Shown: positions 1 to 8,145 of the stretch, piece by piece
Numbering within the stretch: the first letter of the stretch is position 1
How the letters are laid out: each line of letters starts with the position of its first letter
Assembly: GCA_041662485.1 (NCBI GenBank)
Contig: JBAZSJ010000004.1
Location: 1 to 64,000 of the forward strand
Direction: 5' to 3'
From: Rariglobus sp041662485
GTDB lineage: Bacteria > Verrucomicrobiota > Verrucomicrobiia > Opitutales > Opitutaceae
DNA length: 64,000 bases
The notes under the pieces: model-generated
The model's input: only the letters and a program-made list of their open reading frames with translations
Database searches by the model: none
Told to the model about the DNA's origin: nothing
Made by a program: the position numbers and the translations under genes

Positions 1-43
1 GGCCCAGCCCCAACAACTCATGAAACAACCCTTCTGGTGTCAT
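1..43 (-). CDS. Start of a putative transposase (partial)
   Basis: The ATG at 43-41 sits almost directly behind AAGGAGG on the minus strand and opens a frame reading MTPEGLFHELLGLG up to the window edge. ISL3-family transposases commonly begin with a similar short helix ending in LLGL before a conserved tryptophan. Only 14 codons are visible, so the identity rests mainly on the inverted-repeat-like sequence behind it and on the broken gene it sits in. It could belong to another insertion-sequence family. Confidence 0.35.
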   Translation of the reverse strand, partial: MTPEGLFHELLGLG

Positions 44-118
44 CCCTCCTTGTTCGTATCTACCTCTACCGCCTTCAAGCCTTCTGCCGCTTTACCCATC
101 GAAAACAGCGAAGAACCG
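1..118 (-). mobile_element. Left-edge partial insertion sequence, probably ISL3-like
   Basis: On the minus strand the acyltransferase reading frame runs into a sequence unlike that family from about position 118. The presumed element end reads GGTTCTTCGCTGTTTTCGAT and resembles the terminal repeats I remember for ISL3-type elements. A good purine-rich ribosome site and a new coding start follow at 43. Only this end lies in the window, so the second terminal repeat and the target duplication (8 bases in ISL3) cannot be checked. The family call is from memory. Confidence 0.5.
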
Positions 119-360
119 AAAGACGGGACGCCTTCACCTCGGGACAAACTTCGCGCGGCGCGTTCCGCCAGGCAATAGCCGCTGATCACAAAAAACAGAT
201 GAACGCCGAACCAGCCCAGGTCCGCGAATTTGTGCAACCATCGCAATGGCTGCGTTTCGGGCATGGTCCACCGATACGAAGCATGGAAGCCGACCACACA
301 CAACGCGGCGAACCCCCTCCAGTGGTCCAAGGAGACGTAGCGGGACGTGGATGGAGCCAT
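40..360 (-). pseudogene. Acyltransferase-3 family protein, truncated by an insertion
   Basis: The 106-residue frame starts with the typical acyltransferase-3 N-terminus: a YVSLDHWRGFAAL helix with the conserved arginine and, at residues 47-63, GWFGVHLFFVISGY. Family members have about 350 residues and ten membrane helices and transfer acetyl or other acyl groups to surface sugars. Here homology stops near residue 80, and the remaining residues are encoded by the inserted element. It begins 3 bases after the stop of the sugar-phosphate transferase gene, so it was probably the last or a late gene of the locus. The rest of the gene should lie beyond the insertion, outside the window. Confidence 0.8.
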
Positions 361-363
361 CCC

Positions 364-1728
364 TTAACGTCCTTTGCCAAACAGCATCACGTGAATCGTC
401 TTCAGGACGATCGAGGCGTCCAGAACGAACGAGAAGTGACGGATGTAGTAGAGATCGTATTCCAGCTTGCGAAGGGTGTCTTCGAGGTTGGCCCCGTAGG
501 GATAGTTGATCTGGGCCCAGCCGGTGATGCCGGGCTTTACGAGATGGCGGAAATGGTAGCAGGGGATTTTCGCCTCGTAGCCGACCACGAGCTTGTCCCA
601 TTCGGCCCGGGGGCCGATGAGGCTCATCTCTCCGCGAAACACATTCAGCAGCTGCGGGATTTCGTCTATCCGGCTGTTGCGCAGGAACCCGCCCATGCGG
701 GTGATGCGGCTGTCGTTTTTTTGAGTGTAGAGGTCGCCGCCCTGGGTGGTGCGCATGGTGCGCAGTTTAAAGAGCGGAAAGGGCACGCGGTTGCGACCGA
801 TGCGGTTTTGGCGGAAAAACACCGGACCGCCGTCCTCGATCTTGATGGCCAGGGCGGCGGCCCCGAGGAGCGGAAGGGCGAGCAGGATGCCCAGCGATGA
901 AAGCACGATGTCGCTGAGGCGCTTGAGGCGTTCGAAGACGGGTTCGCGGGCGATCTGGAAGCCTTCCTGAAACAGCCAGGTCTGGTTGAGGCGGTAGAGG
1001 GGGATTTTCCTCCAATAGGTCTGGTGAAACAACTCCAGCGTGTAGGTGGGCACGCCGCTGAAGTAGAGCCCGATGAGGGTCTGGGAAAGTTCGTCGGTGA
1101 ACTCGCGGTTGGATTCACGCAACACGAGGGCCTCGATCTCAAGCCGGCCGTTTTTCAACTGGTCGAGCATCTGCTCAAAGGGGCGAAACTCAGGACCCTC
1201 CGTCCGTCCTTCCCCGGCGGCTCCCGAGGCGCAGAGGATGATCGGCTGGTGCATGCCTTGGTTTTCGCACTCGGCCTTGAAGGCGAGGCAGCTTTCGCGG
1301 TCGCCGAGGAAGACGAGGCTGCGGCCGCTGCGGGCGTTTCGGAGTTTGCTCCAGATGAAACGCCGGTAGGAGAGCGACACCGGCATGAGGAGGATGAAAC
1401 TCAGGATGGTGACCGAGCGGCTTTGCTGGAGGGTGTAGCCGATGGGGATGATGACGAAGGTCGCCACCAGGGTGGCGAGCAGCGCGGACGAAAGGGCGAT
1501 GACATGCTGGCTGGTGTAGTCCAGGCTCATCATGTCCGTATGGGCCTTGTAGGCGTCGATCAGGTAGAGCGACAGGATCAGGAAAAAGGCGGGGACCACC
1601 AGCGGAGTGATGACGAACTGTTCGTGCTCGATGATGCCGCGCAACCAGCCGACGAGATTGAACACGACGATCAACAGCCCTACATCCAGCGCGACCAAGC
1701 CGAGGGCGATTCTTTTGCGATTGATCAT
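364..1728 (-). CDS. Polyprenyl-phosphate sugar-1-phosphate transferase (initiating enzyme)
   Basis: This 454-residue protein transfers a sugar phosphate from a nucleotide sugar to undecaprenyl phosphate, the first membrane step of surface-polysaccharide synthesis. The N-terminal 130 residues hold about four or five membrane helices and the middle is a nucleotide-binding-like domain. The last 200 residues are a bacterial sugar transferase domain with FKLRTM, then DEIPQLLNVFRGEMSLIGPR and KPGITGWAQINYPYG. This layout matches the WbaP/WcaJ/EpsE group. I start it at the ATG at 1728 because the longer frame begins with a TTG and a non-hydrophobic extension. It is one of the last genes of the locus, unlike loci where the initiator comes first. 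The transferred sugar cannot be read from sequence. Confidence 0.92.
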   Translation of the reverse strand: MINRKRIALGLVALDVGLLIVVFNLVGWLRGIIEHEQFVITPLVVPAFFLILSLYLIDAYKAHTDMMSLDYTSQHVIALSSALLATLVATFVIIPIGYTLQQSRSVTILSFILLMPVSLSYRRFIWSKLRNARSGRSLVFLGDRESCLAFKAECENQGMHQPIILCASGAAGEGRTEGPEFRPFEQMLDQLKNGRLEIEALVLRESNREFTDELSQTLIGLYFSGVPTYTLELFHQTYWRKIPLYRLNQTWLFQEGFQIAREPVFERLKRLSDIVLSSLGILLALPLLGAAALAIKIEDGGPVFFRQNRIGRNRVPFPLFKLRTMRTTQGGDLYTQKNDSRITRMGGFLRNSRIDEIPQLLNVFRGEMSLIGPRAEWDKLVVGYEAKIPCYHFRHLVKPGITGWAQINYPYGANLEDTLRKLEYDLYYIRHFSFVLDASIVLKTIHVMLFGKGR

Positions 1729-1794
1729 GCAGCGATTTTTCAGGCTAGGACGGCAAACGGCCGTTGCCAAGCAACGAGAAGGAATGCGAACGGA

Positions 1795-2631
1795 TCATGC
1801 CTTCGTCTTGCATGACGGAAGCTTTAGCCGGCGGATTTCGGACGAGATGGCGCGTTCGTAGTCCGCGAGCAGCCGGCAGTAGGCCAAACCCGGAGAGCCA
1901 TCGAGAAAACCGCCGCGCAACACGTATTGGTAGAACATGCGCAGGGCGCCGCGGAAGGGGAGATGATAGCTTGTTTCCTTGAGCGCGCGGCGGCGCACCA
2001 AGGGATCGGGATTGCGCAGGGCCTTCCACAGGGCGCCCACGGGGCGGCGGGTGGCGATGAACGAAGCGGCCTCCGCGCGAGCGTAGCGGGCGTGCTTGGC
2101 CCGGATATCATCTTCGCTCTGCGATGAGAGATTGTGAAAGTAGGCGTGTTGCAGGCGTCCGAGCCGCAGTCCCGGAGCCTCGCGCTGGCCGTGGCCGGCC
2201 TGCACAAAGCGGAAGCGCCGGACGTGGGCGAAGCGGGCCTGCCACGCGGGGTAATCAGTGCAGCGGGGAATCCAGCGTCCGCGAAACATCATCTTGGGCG
2301 CGGCGAAAAAACCGTCGAGCTCCGCGGCTTCCGTCGAGTCCGCTCGCGCGGCGCACTCGGCGACCAGTTCGGGCGTGAGTGTTTCATCCGCGTCGAGATG
2401 GAGGACCCAGTCGTGGTGAAACGGGATGGTCTCGTGGGCGTGGTTGCGTTGCTGGGCGAAATTTTCGAATCGGTTCACGAACACGCGTGCGCCGGCGGCG
2501 CGTGCGATGTCCGCCGTGCGGTCGGTCGAGCCGGAGTCGAGCACCACGACATCGTCGCAGCCGGCGGCGCTGGCCAGGCAGGCGGGAAGATTTTGCTCCT
2601 CGTTGAGGGTGAGAATGACGATGGAGAACAT
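1795..2631 (-). CDS. Glycosyltransferase family 2, WaaE/KdtX-like
   Basis: The 278-residue protein begins MFSIVILTLNEEQNLP and has DSGSTD at residues 32-37 and the metal-binding LDADET at 79-84, which define a GT-A fold inverting glycosyltransferase. The single-domain form with an LDADE motif and a basic C-terminal helix region resembles the WaaE/KdtX group that modifies lipopolysaccharide core. The ATG at 2631 is preferred because the upstream extension has no family similarity. It follows the ligase gene by 5 bases, so the pair may act late in assembly. Donor and acceptor sugars are unknown. Confidence 0.88.
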   Translation of the reverse strand: MFSIVILTLNEEQNLPACLASAAGCDDVVVLDSGSTDRTADIARAAGARVFVNRFENFAQQRNHAHETIPFHHDWVLHLDADETLTPELVAECAARADSTEAAELDGFFAAPKMMFRGRWIPRCTDYPAWQARFAHVRRFRFVQAGHGQREAPGLRLGRLQHAYFHNLSSQSEDDIRAKHARYARAEAASFIATRRPVGALWKALRNPDPLVRRRALKETSYHLPFRGALRMFYQYVLRGGFLDGSPGLAYCRLLADYERAISSEIRRLKLPSCKTKA

Positions 2632-2636
2632 GGTTT

Positions 2637-4055
2637 CTACGGCTCGTTCGCGTCCGACCTGCCCTGAAGCCGGGCGTAGCGGATCGCCGAAAAATACACC
2701 GTCCAAAAGGCGATGAGCACCGCGCCGTTGGCGAACGGGAATTCCACCCAGGCGTAAAGGGCGATGATGGCGCAACCCAGCAGCGGATATCCGACGAGGG
2801 GATGCGTCAGCGTGCGCCGGGGGACGGAAAGAAAAGGCACGAATGCCATCATCAGAAGCAGGGCGGTTCCGACGAGTCCGGTTTCGGCGACGGACTGAAG
2901 CCAGTCGGAGTGTGCCTCCGAGTAACTCGCCTCATATTGGCGTCGGGCCTCGAGCGGCCTTGGCCTGATGGTCATGAAGGCGGTGCCGTAGCTTTCGAGT
3001 CCCCAGCCGAATGCGGGCTTCTGCATGGCGAGCGTCCAGGTGTCCCGGTAAAGTTCCAGCCGGTCCTCGAAAATGGATTTCTTTTTTTCCAGGGCGAGGC
3101 GGGTTTCGACGTAGCGCTCGTTGATGGAGCGGTTGGCCAGCCAGCCGACGGCGCCGACGGCGAGGGCGGCGATGGCAAGCAGCGCGAGGACGGGGGGCCA
3201 AGCCGGGCGTCGCTGCGCGCGGCGGTGGGCGGCGATGCGTCCGAGCGCATGCGCGATCACCAGCATGAAGACCAGGCCGGCCATGCCGGTGGCCGCCCGC
3301 GAGGCGCTGACCGGGGCGCTGGCGGCCAGCACCAGCACGCCGATGACCGCCACGGCGAAGGGCGAGTGCCAGAGGTCGCGCGCGCGGTGGTTGATCGCGT
3401 GATAAAAAATAAGCCCTGCGGATGTCGCGAGCCACAGGACCATGAACGCGCCCCAGTGGTTGTAGTAGATGAACGTCGAAAAAAACCGGACGTTGGGCGA
3501 AGTCGCCGCTCCGAAATAATAGCCCTGGGACGACAGTTTTTGGATGGTGCCGAACACCGCGAGCGCGACGGTGTTGACGGCCCCGAAGACCAGCAGCCAG
3601 CGCAAGGTCTGCCGGCTGCGCGCGGTCAGGAGAATGTTGAAGGCGGCGAGATAGACGCCCGCCCCGAACGAAAGCTCGTCCAGGGTTGGCCGGGGATTGA
3701 CCGTGCTGGGCCAGCCGTGGTGGGGAGCGCCGAGATTAATCAGCAGGGTCTTTCCCTCGAACTGGACGGGAATGAAACTGGGGTTGAAGGAGCTTGCGAC
3801 GACCAGTGACACAAAGAGCAGCCATGGCACCAGCCACCAGGCCTTGCGGCGCGCTTCGTGCCCGGCATCGCCCTTCTGGATGAAGGCGAAGAGGGTCAGC
3901 AACGCGCCCGCGTCCGCCCAGACGGCCAGCGCCGAGCGCATCCACCAGATGTTGCCGCCGTAAACCCAGCTTGCCCCGAGCAGGAGCAGGCCCACGTGGA
4001 GGAAGACCGCCTTTTCGAGCAGGGAGATCGAGGTGGTCGCGGAGGCGCGTTTCAT
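2637..4055 (-). CDS. O-antigen ligase/polymerase family membrane protein (PF04932)
   Basis: This 472-residue protein has about a dozen membrane helices and one large external loop. That loop ends in YSEAHSDWLQSVAETGLVG near residue 382, the hallmark of the Wzy_C/WaaL family, which polymerises repeat units or ligates finished chains to a lipid or protein acceptor. The start at 4055 overlaps the stop of the upstream GT4 gene as ATGA. A second, different polymerase-type protein lies at 8142-9680, so this one may act as ligase and the other as polymerase. That division of labour is inference. Confidence 0.85.
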   Translation of the reverse strand: MKRASATTSISLLEKAVFLHVGLLLLGASWVYGGNIWWMRSALAVWADAGALLTLFAFIQKGDAGHEARRKAWWLVPWLLFVSLVVASSFNPSFIPVQFEGKTLLINLGAPHHGWPSTVNPRPTLDELSFGAGVYLAAFNILLTARSRQTLRWLLVFGAVNTVALAVFGTIQKLSSQGYYFGAATSPNVRFFSTFIYYNHWGAFMVLWLATSAGLIFYHAINHRARDLWHSPFAVAVIGVLVLAASAPVSASRAATGMAGLVFMLVIAHALGRIAAHRRAQRRPAWPPVLALLAIAALAVGAVGWLANRSINERYVETRLALEKKKSIFEDRLELYRDTWTLAMQKPAFGWGLESYGTAFMTIRPRPLEARRQYEASYSEAHSDWLQSVAETGLVGTALLLMMAFVPFLSVPRRTLTHPLVGYPLLGCAIIALYAWVEFPFANGAVLIAFWTVYFSAIRYARLQGRSDANEP

Positions 4056-5179
4056 CGTGCGGCAATGCGCAGTTCTTCGTAAAACGAGCCGAGTATCCGG
4101 GCGGTTCGCTCCCATGAAAACTCTTCCCGGACCCAGGCGACGCCAAGCTGTCCGCGGGCGGCGAGTGCGTCAGGAGTTTCTGCGAGCAGTGTGTTCACCG
4201 TCTGGCCGAAGCGATCCCACGGAACGCAATGGCCCGCGCCTGTTGATTCCAGTTTTGACCAGGGCGTCGCATCGGTCGTGAGCACGGGAACTCCGCGCGC
4301 AAGAGACTCGGCAACCACCAGTCCGAAATTTTCGGAGTGCGACGGGAGCAGGAAAAGCGACGCGACCGCATAAGGCGGCGGGGCGTCGGTGCCGTCGTGG
4401 ACAAATATCCGGCCGGTTCCACCCTGACGGAGGACATAGGCTTCAAGCTGGCGCACCGTGTATTCCTCGGGAATGCCCGCCAGGAGAAGGACCCAGTCTC
4501 CGCGCGGGACAGACAACCAGAGGTCGATCAGTTCCAGCACGCGCTTCTTGGCGTGGAGGCGCGAATAAAACAGGGCGACCCGGCGGCCGGCGAGCGCGGG
4601 ACAGGCGTCGCGCCAATGGGCGGCGGCGTCCGTTTCTTCCTCGGCGGAGGGAGGGAGCACGCCGTTGGGCGCGACGCATACGGGCTGGGTGAATCCGAGA
4701 CGGCGGATGTCCTTGGCCTCTTCGTCGCTGGTCACATGCCAGCCGGCGGCGGTGGTGAAGGCTCCCGGATGGATGAACCGCGACGCCAAGGATTTTTTGG
4801 AACGGTGATGGTTCCATGCCCAGGGGCTCATCATGCCGCGCGGCGAGATGACCAGGGGGGCGGACGACTTCACGGCCGCGAGACGTGCGTAATGCAACGT
4901 GCGCAACCAGAGTCCGTGATGGTGAACAACCTCGTAGCCGCCGGCGAGCAGATGGCGGCGAAGCGGTTCGGACGGGCACAATGATCGCGGCCATTCGCGG
5001 GGGAAATTGCGCGTGTCGAGATTTCCCACGGTCCGGGCCGCGCCGTCGCCGTTGGCCACGGTGCTGAGCAGGCCGACCTTGTGGCCGATTTGGGCGAGTC
5101 CGGAGGCGAGTCCGCGCACGGAACGCGAAGGGCCGCCGTGGCGCGCCTCGAGGCTGGCGACGATCTGGGCGATTTTCAT
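4052..5179 (-). CDS. Glycosyltransferase family 4
   Basis: The 375-residue protein has the two Rossmann-like domains of GT-B enzymes. The N-terminus reads MKIAQIVASLEARHGGPSRS, typical of GT4 proteins that adopt a sugar from a nucleotide donor. The C-terminal half carries ENFGLVVAESLARGVPVLTTD, the E-x7-E donor-binding motif. The start at 5179 is chosen because it begins at the conserved first beta strand and overlaps the stop of the preceding acetyltransferase as ATGA. Sugar specificity is not predictable. Confidence 0.88.
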   Translation of the reverse strand: MKIAQIVASLEARHGGPSRSVRGLASGLAQIGHKVGLLSTVANGDGAARTVGNLDTRNFPREWPRSLCPSEPLRRHLLAGGYEVVHHHGLWLRTLHYARLAAVKSSAPLVISPRGMMSPWAWNHHRSKKSLASRFIHPGAFTTAAGWHVTSDEEAKDIRRLGFTQPVCVAPNGVLPPSAEEETDAAAHWRDACPALAGRRVALFYSRLHAKKRVLELIDLWLSVPRGDWVLLLAGIPEEYTVRQLEAYVLRQGGTGRIFVHDGTDAPPPYAVASLFLLPSHSENFGLVVAESLARGVPVLTTDATPWSKLESTGAGHCVPWDRFGQTVNTLLAETPDALAARGQLGVAWVREEFSWERTARILGSFYEELRIAAR

Positions 5180-5739
5180 CGGGGATCGGGACGCGGTTTG
5201 ATCGGGCGGCAGGGATGGCCGGCGCAAATCATGCGGGCGGGCTGGTCTTTGATGACGACGGAGCGCGCGCCGATGACGGCGAGTTCGCCGATCTTCACGC
5301 CGGGGCCGACGAACACCTCGGCGGCGATCCAGGCGTTGCGGCCGATTTCTATCGGGCGGGGGTCGAGCGGCATGGACCAGCGGGTGATGTCATGCGTCCC
5401 TGCGCAGAGATGGACGCGCTGGCTGAGATTGGCCCCGTAGCGGAGGACGACGGGCGCGAGGTTGTAGATGATGACTTCGCGACCGATCATCGCGCGCGGC
5501 TCCAATGTTAGCTTCCAAGGGAACGTGATCCGGGCGGAAGGGAACACGACCACTTGGGAGATTTCAGGAATGTCGGCGCCGAAAATTTTGAGCAGCCAGG
5601 CCCGCCAGGCGTGACAGGAGCGCGGGCTCCAGCGAAACAAGGTCGTCTGAACGAGAAGCCAGGCGGTGCGGCGGACGATTTCGCCGCGGGTGTAGGGCGT
5701 GGCGCAGTTTTGGCCGAGGTAGGGAGATTCTTCGGACAT
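5176..5739 (-). CDS. WcaF-like hexapeptide acetyltransferase
   Basis: The 187-residue protein has a left-handed beta-helix C-terminal half with hexapeptide repeats from about residue 75 to 170, including IGRNAWIAAEVFVGPGVKIGE. Histidines in GTHDITRW are placed like the catalytic region of colanic-acid O-acetyltransferase WcaF. It probably moves acetyl from acetyl-CoA to a sugar hydroxyl in the cytosol. The start at 5739 leads into MSEESPYLGQNCATPYTRGE, which matches the usual WcaF N-terminus. Its end overlaps the next GT4 gene by four bases, suggesting that both act on the same sugar residue. Confidence 0.85.
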   Translation of the reverse strand: MSEESPYLGQNCATPYTRGEIVRRTAWLLVQTTLFRWSPRSCHAWRAWLLKIFGADIPEISQVVVFPSARITFPWKLTLEPRAMIGREVIIYNLAPVVLRYGANLSQRVHLCAGTHDITRWSMPLDPRPIEIGRNAWIAAEVFVGPGVKIGELAVIGARSVVIKDQPARMICAGHPCRPIKPRPDPR

Positions 5740-5797
5740 GAAAGATCTGATTCGGTGCGTCGGGTGAATCTGCGGCAAGTCGCCTTGTGCGAACGAG

Positions 5798-6967
5798 CTA
5801 TTTGCCGGACGGGGTGTTTTTTGCGAGATAATCCGGCGGGCGGTTCAGAGTGGAAAAGTCATCCAATAGCGCCTGCGCCACGGCGGCATAGTCGAAGGGG
5901 CGGGCATCAAGGCGCGCGCGGGCTCCGAGGTGATGGCGCAGATCCGCGTCGGCGATCAGGCGGGCGAAGGCGTCGGCCAGCAGGTCGGGGGCGTTGGGGG
6001 CGCGATGGTCGAAGACGAGGCCGTTGTGATCGTGGCGGATCACGTCGGCATAGCAGTCGAGGGCGGAGACGACGGGCACGGCTCCGGCGGACATCGCTTC
6101 GAGCGGGGCCACGCTCAGGCCCTCGCCTTTTTCGGCGAGGCTGGGGTAGCAAAAGATGTCGAGGGAACGGTAGACGCGGGCGAGCGCGACGGGATCGTAG
6201 AGGGGAGGTTCGACGGCCACGTCGGCGCCGGCGTCGGCGGCGAGGGCGCGCAGGCCGTCGACGTAGGCTTCGCCGCCGCCGCCCTCGGCCACGGTCTGCG
6301 GGCCGACGAGGCGAAGACGCCAGGATGGAAGGCCCGGTCGGCGGGCGAGCGCGGCGGCGGCACGCAGGAGGATTTCCAGGCCCTTCTCGGGATTCATGCG
6401 GCCGACGAAGCCGATGGTCACCGGTGCGGACGGATCGCGCAGCGGTTCCTGATGGAGCGTCCAGTCGATGGGGTTGGGCACCACGAGGGTGCGGTCGGCG
6501 AGGCGTGGGTTTTCACGGACGACCTGGGCTTGCACGGCCTCGCTGGTGGCGATGAGCCGGTGGACGAGTCCGTAGAAATGGGCGTGTCCCTTGGGCATGC
6601 GACCGAGCACGGCGACCACGCAGCCGGCGCGCGGTCGCAGCCATTTCAGATAGACGGGAAGAGTGACGGTGTTGCATGCGACGATGTCGCCGGGCGGCAG
6701 GCGGCGGGCGACGCGCAGGCCCCAGAAGAAGTCGCTGAGCAGGTTTTGCCAGAGCCGGCGGTGGTGGTTGGTGCCGGGCACGCGGAGCATGAGGACGCCG
6801 TCGATCGTTTCACGGTCGGGAAAACCGGGCCACGTGCGGGAGACGTGGGTGACCTCGTGGCCGGCGGCGGCGAACTCGCGGGCGAGACGAAACCAGATTT
6901 TTTCCATCGCGCCGCCGGCGACGGGCGGGACGGGCAGGAAGAAGCTGGAAACGATGGTAATCTTCAT
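5798..6967 (-). CDS. Glycosyltransferase family 4
   Basis: The 389-residue protein starts MKITIVSSFFLPVPPVAGGA, a strong GT4 N-terminus with the glycine-rich first loop. It contains a GFVGRMNPEKGLEILL stretch near the domain junction and EGLSVAPLEAMSAGAVPVVS as the E-x7-E motif. The frame is open far upstream, but that part is antisense-type shadow coding, and the ATG at 6967 overlaps the preceding gene stop as ATGA. It should work at the inner membrane face on the lipid-linked repeat unit. Confidence 0.88.
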   Translation of the reverse strand: MKITIVSSFFLPVPPVAGGAMEKIWFRLAREFAAAGHEVTHVSRTWPGFPDRETIDGVLMLRVPGTNHHRRLWQNLLSDFFWGLRVARRLPPGDIVACNTVTLPVYLKWLRPRAGCVVAVLGRMPKGHAHFYGLVHRLIATSEAVQAQVVRENPRLADRTLVVPNPIDWTLHQEPLRDPSAPVTIGFVGRMNPEKGLEILLRAAAALARRPGLPSWRLRLVGPQTVAEGGGGEAYVDGLRALAADAGADVAVEPPLYDPVALARVYRSLDIFCYPSLAEKGEGLSVAPLEAMSAGAVPVVSALDCYADVIRHDHNGLVFDHRAPNAPDLLADAFARLIADADLRHHLGARARLDARPFDYAAVAQALLDDFSTLNRPPDYLAKNTPSGK

Positions 6968-8145
6968 GGGCGGGGAAGCGAGGCGAGCGCGAGGCGCAGG
7001 CCGCGGGCGGCGGTCTCGTAGGTGTAGCCGGCGATGCGCGCGGCGACACGCGGGACGAAAGGGGCGAGATCGGCGGCGAGCGCGACGGCGAGTTTTTCGC
7101 GAAGATCGGCCGGATCGTCCGCGCGGAAAACCCAGCCGGTCTCGCCGTCGGTCACGAGGTCGCGCTGGCAGCCGACGCGGTCGCTCACGAGGCAGGGCGC
7201 GCCGAGGTGCATGGCCTCGTTGACGGCGAGTCCCCAGGTTTCGTAGAGGCCGCGCGACGGCAGGGTGAAGATGTCGGCCATGAGATAACGCGACGGCATC
7301 TCGCTCTGGTTGGCAAAGGGCAGGAAGCGCACGGTCACGTCGGGGCGGGAGGCGGCGCGCGCGACGAGGGCGGCCTGCTCGTCGCCTTCGCCGACGAAGA
7401 CGAGGGCGGCGTGCGCGGGGGCAAGGGCGAGGAACGCCTCGAGGATAGCGCGCGGCTGCTTGGCGGGGATGAGCTTGCCGGCGAAGAGGACGACGCGTTT
7501 GCCGTCGAGGCCGAGCGAGGTGCGGAGGCGGGCGGCTTCGGCGCGGGCGGCGTCCGTGGGAGTGAAGTGCCCGGCGTTGACGCAGTGAGGAACGGCGAAG
7601 AGTTTGCGCGCGGGCACGCCGAAGACGCGGAAGTAGTCGCGGTTGGCCTCGCCCACGGTGGCGAAGGCGGCGAACCGGCCGTAAAGAAGGGAAAGCGGCA
7701 GGCGTTTGGTCCAAGAGAGCCGGCCGCGCCCGAGAAGATGCGAGTCTCCGCGGAAAATGAGCGGAAGCCCGTGCAGCCGCGCCCAAAGAATGAGGCCGAG
7801 GTGGGTCGCGTAGTTGTAGCCGAAAAGCAGCACGGCGTCGGGCCGCCAGTCCGCGAGGCGGGCGGGCAGGCCGGGGTTGAGCAGGCCGGAGAAACGGTCG
7901 GAGCCCGGCGAGCGCGCGGTGTTGGGAACGAACTCGTGATCGTAGCCGGAGAGCAGGTCCACGTCCCACGCGAAGGTTTTCCCGAACTGAGGGTCATGGG
8001 TGGCGTTGACGCCGGCGTTCCAAAGATAATACACGCGCAGGGTGATGTCGGTGTTGGCGGCCAGCCAGCGAAACCAAGGGCTGTAATATTGCGTGGGGTG
8101 GGACACCACGACGGCGAGGCGGGAGGATTTGGCCGGAGAGGTCAA
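6964..8145 (-). CDS. Glycosyltransferase family 4, TTG start
   Basis: The 393-residue protein has a GT-B fold with an N-terminal SHPTQYYSPWFRWLAAN region and a C-terminal YETWGLAVNEAMHLGAPCLVSD motif. No ATG sits near the first beta strand. A TTG at 8145-8143 lies 7 bases behind GGAGG, and its last two bases overlap the stop of the upstream membrane protein as TTGA, the same overlap design seen elsewhere in the locus. I therefore choose this TTG start. The N-terminus resembles enzymes that act after a membrane-bound acceptor, but substrate is unknown. Confidence 0.85.
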   Translation of the reverse strand: MTSPAKSSRLAVVVSHPTQYYSPWFRWLAANTDITLRVYYLWNAGVNATHDPQFGKTFAWDVDLLSGYDHEFVPNTARSPGSDRFSGLLNPGLPARLADWRPDAVLLFGYNYATHLGLILWARLHGLPLIFRGDSHLLGRGRLSWTKRLPLSLLYGRFAAFATVGEANRDYFRVFGVPARKLFAVPHCVNAGHFTPTDAARAEAARLRTSLGLDGKRVVLFAGKLIPAKQPRAILEAFLALAPAHAALVFVGEGDEQAALVARAASRPDVTVRFLPFANQSEMPSRYLMADIFTLPSRGLYETWGLAVNEAMHLGAPCLVSDRVGCQRDLVTDGETGWVFRADDPADLREKLAVALAADLAPFVPRVAARIAGYTYETAARGLRLALASLPRP

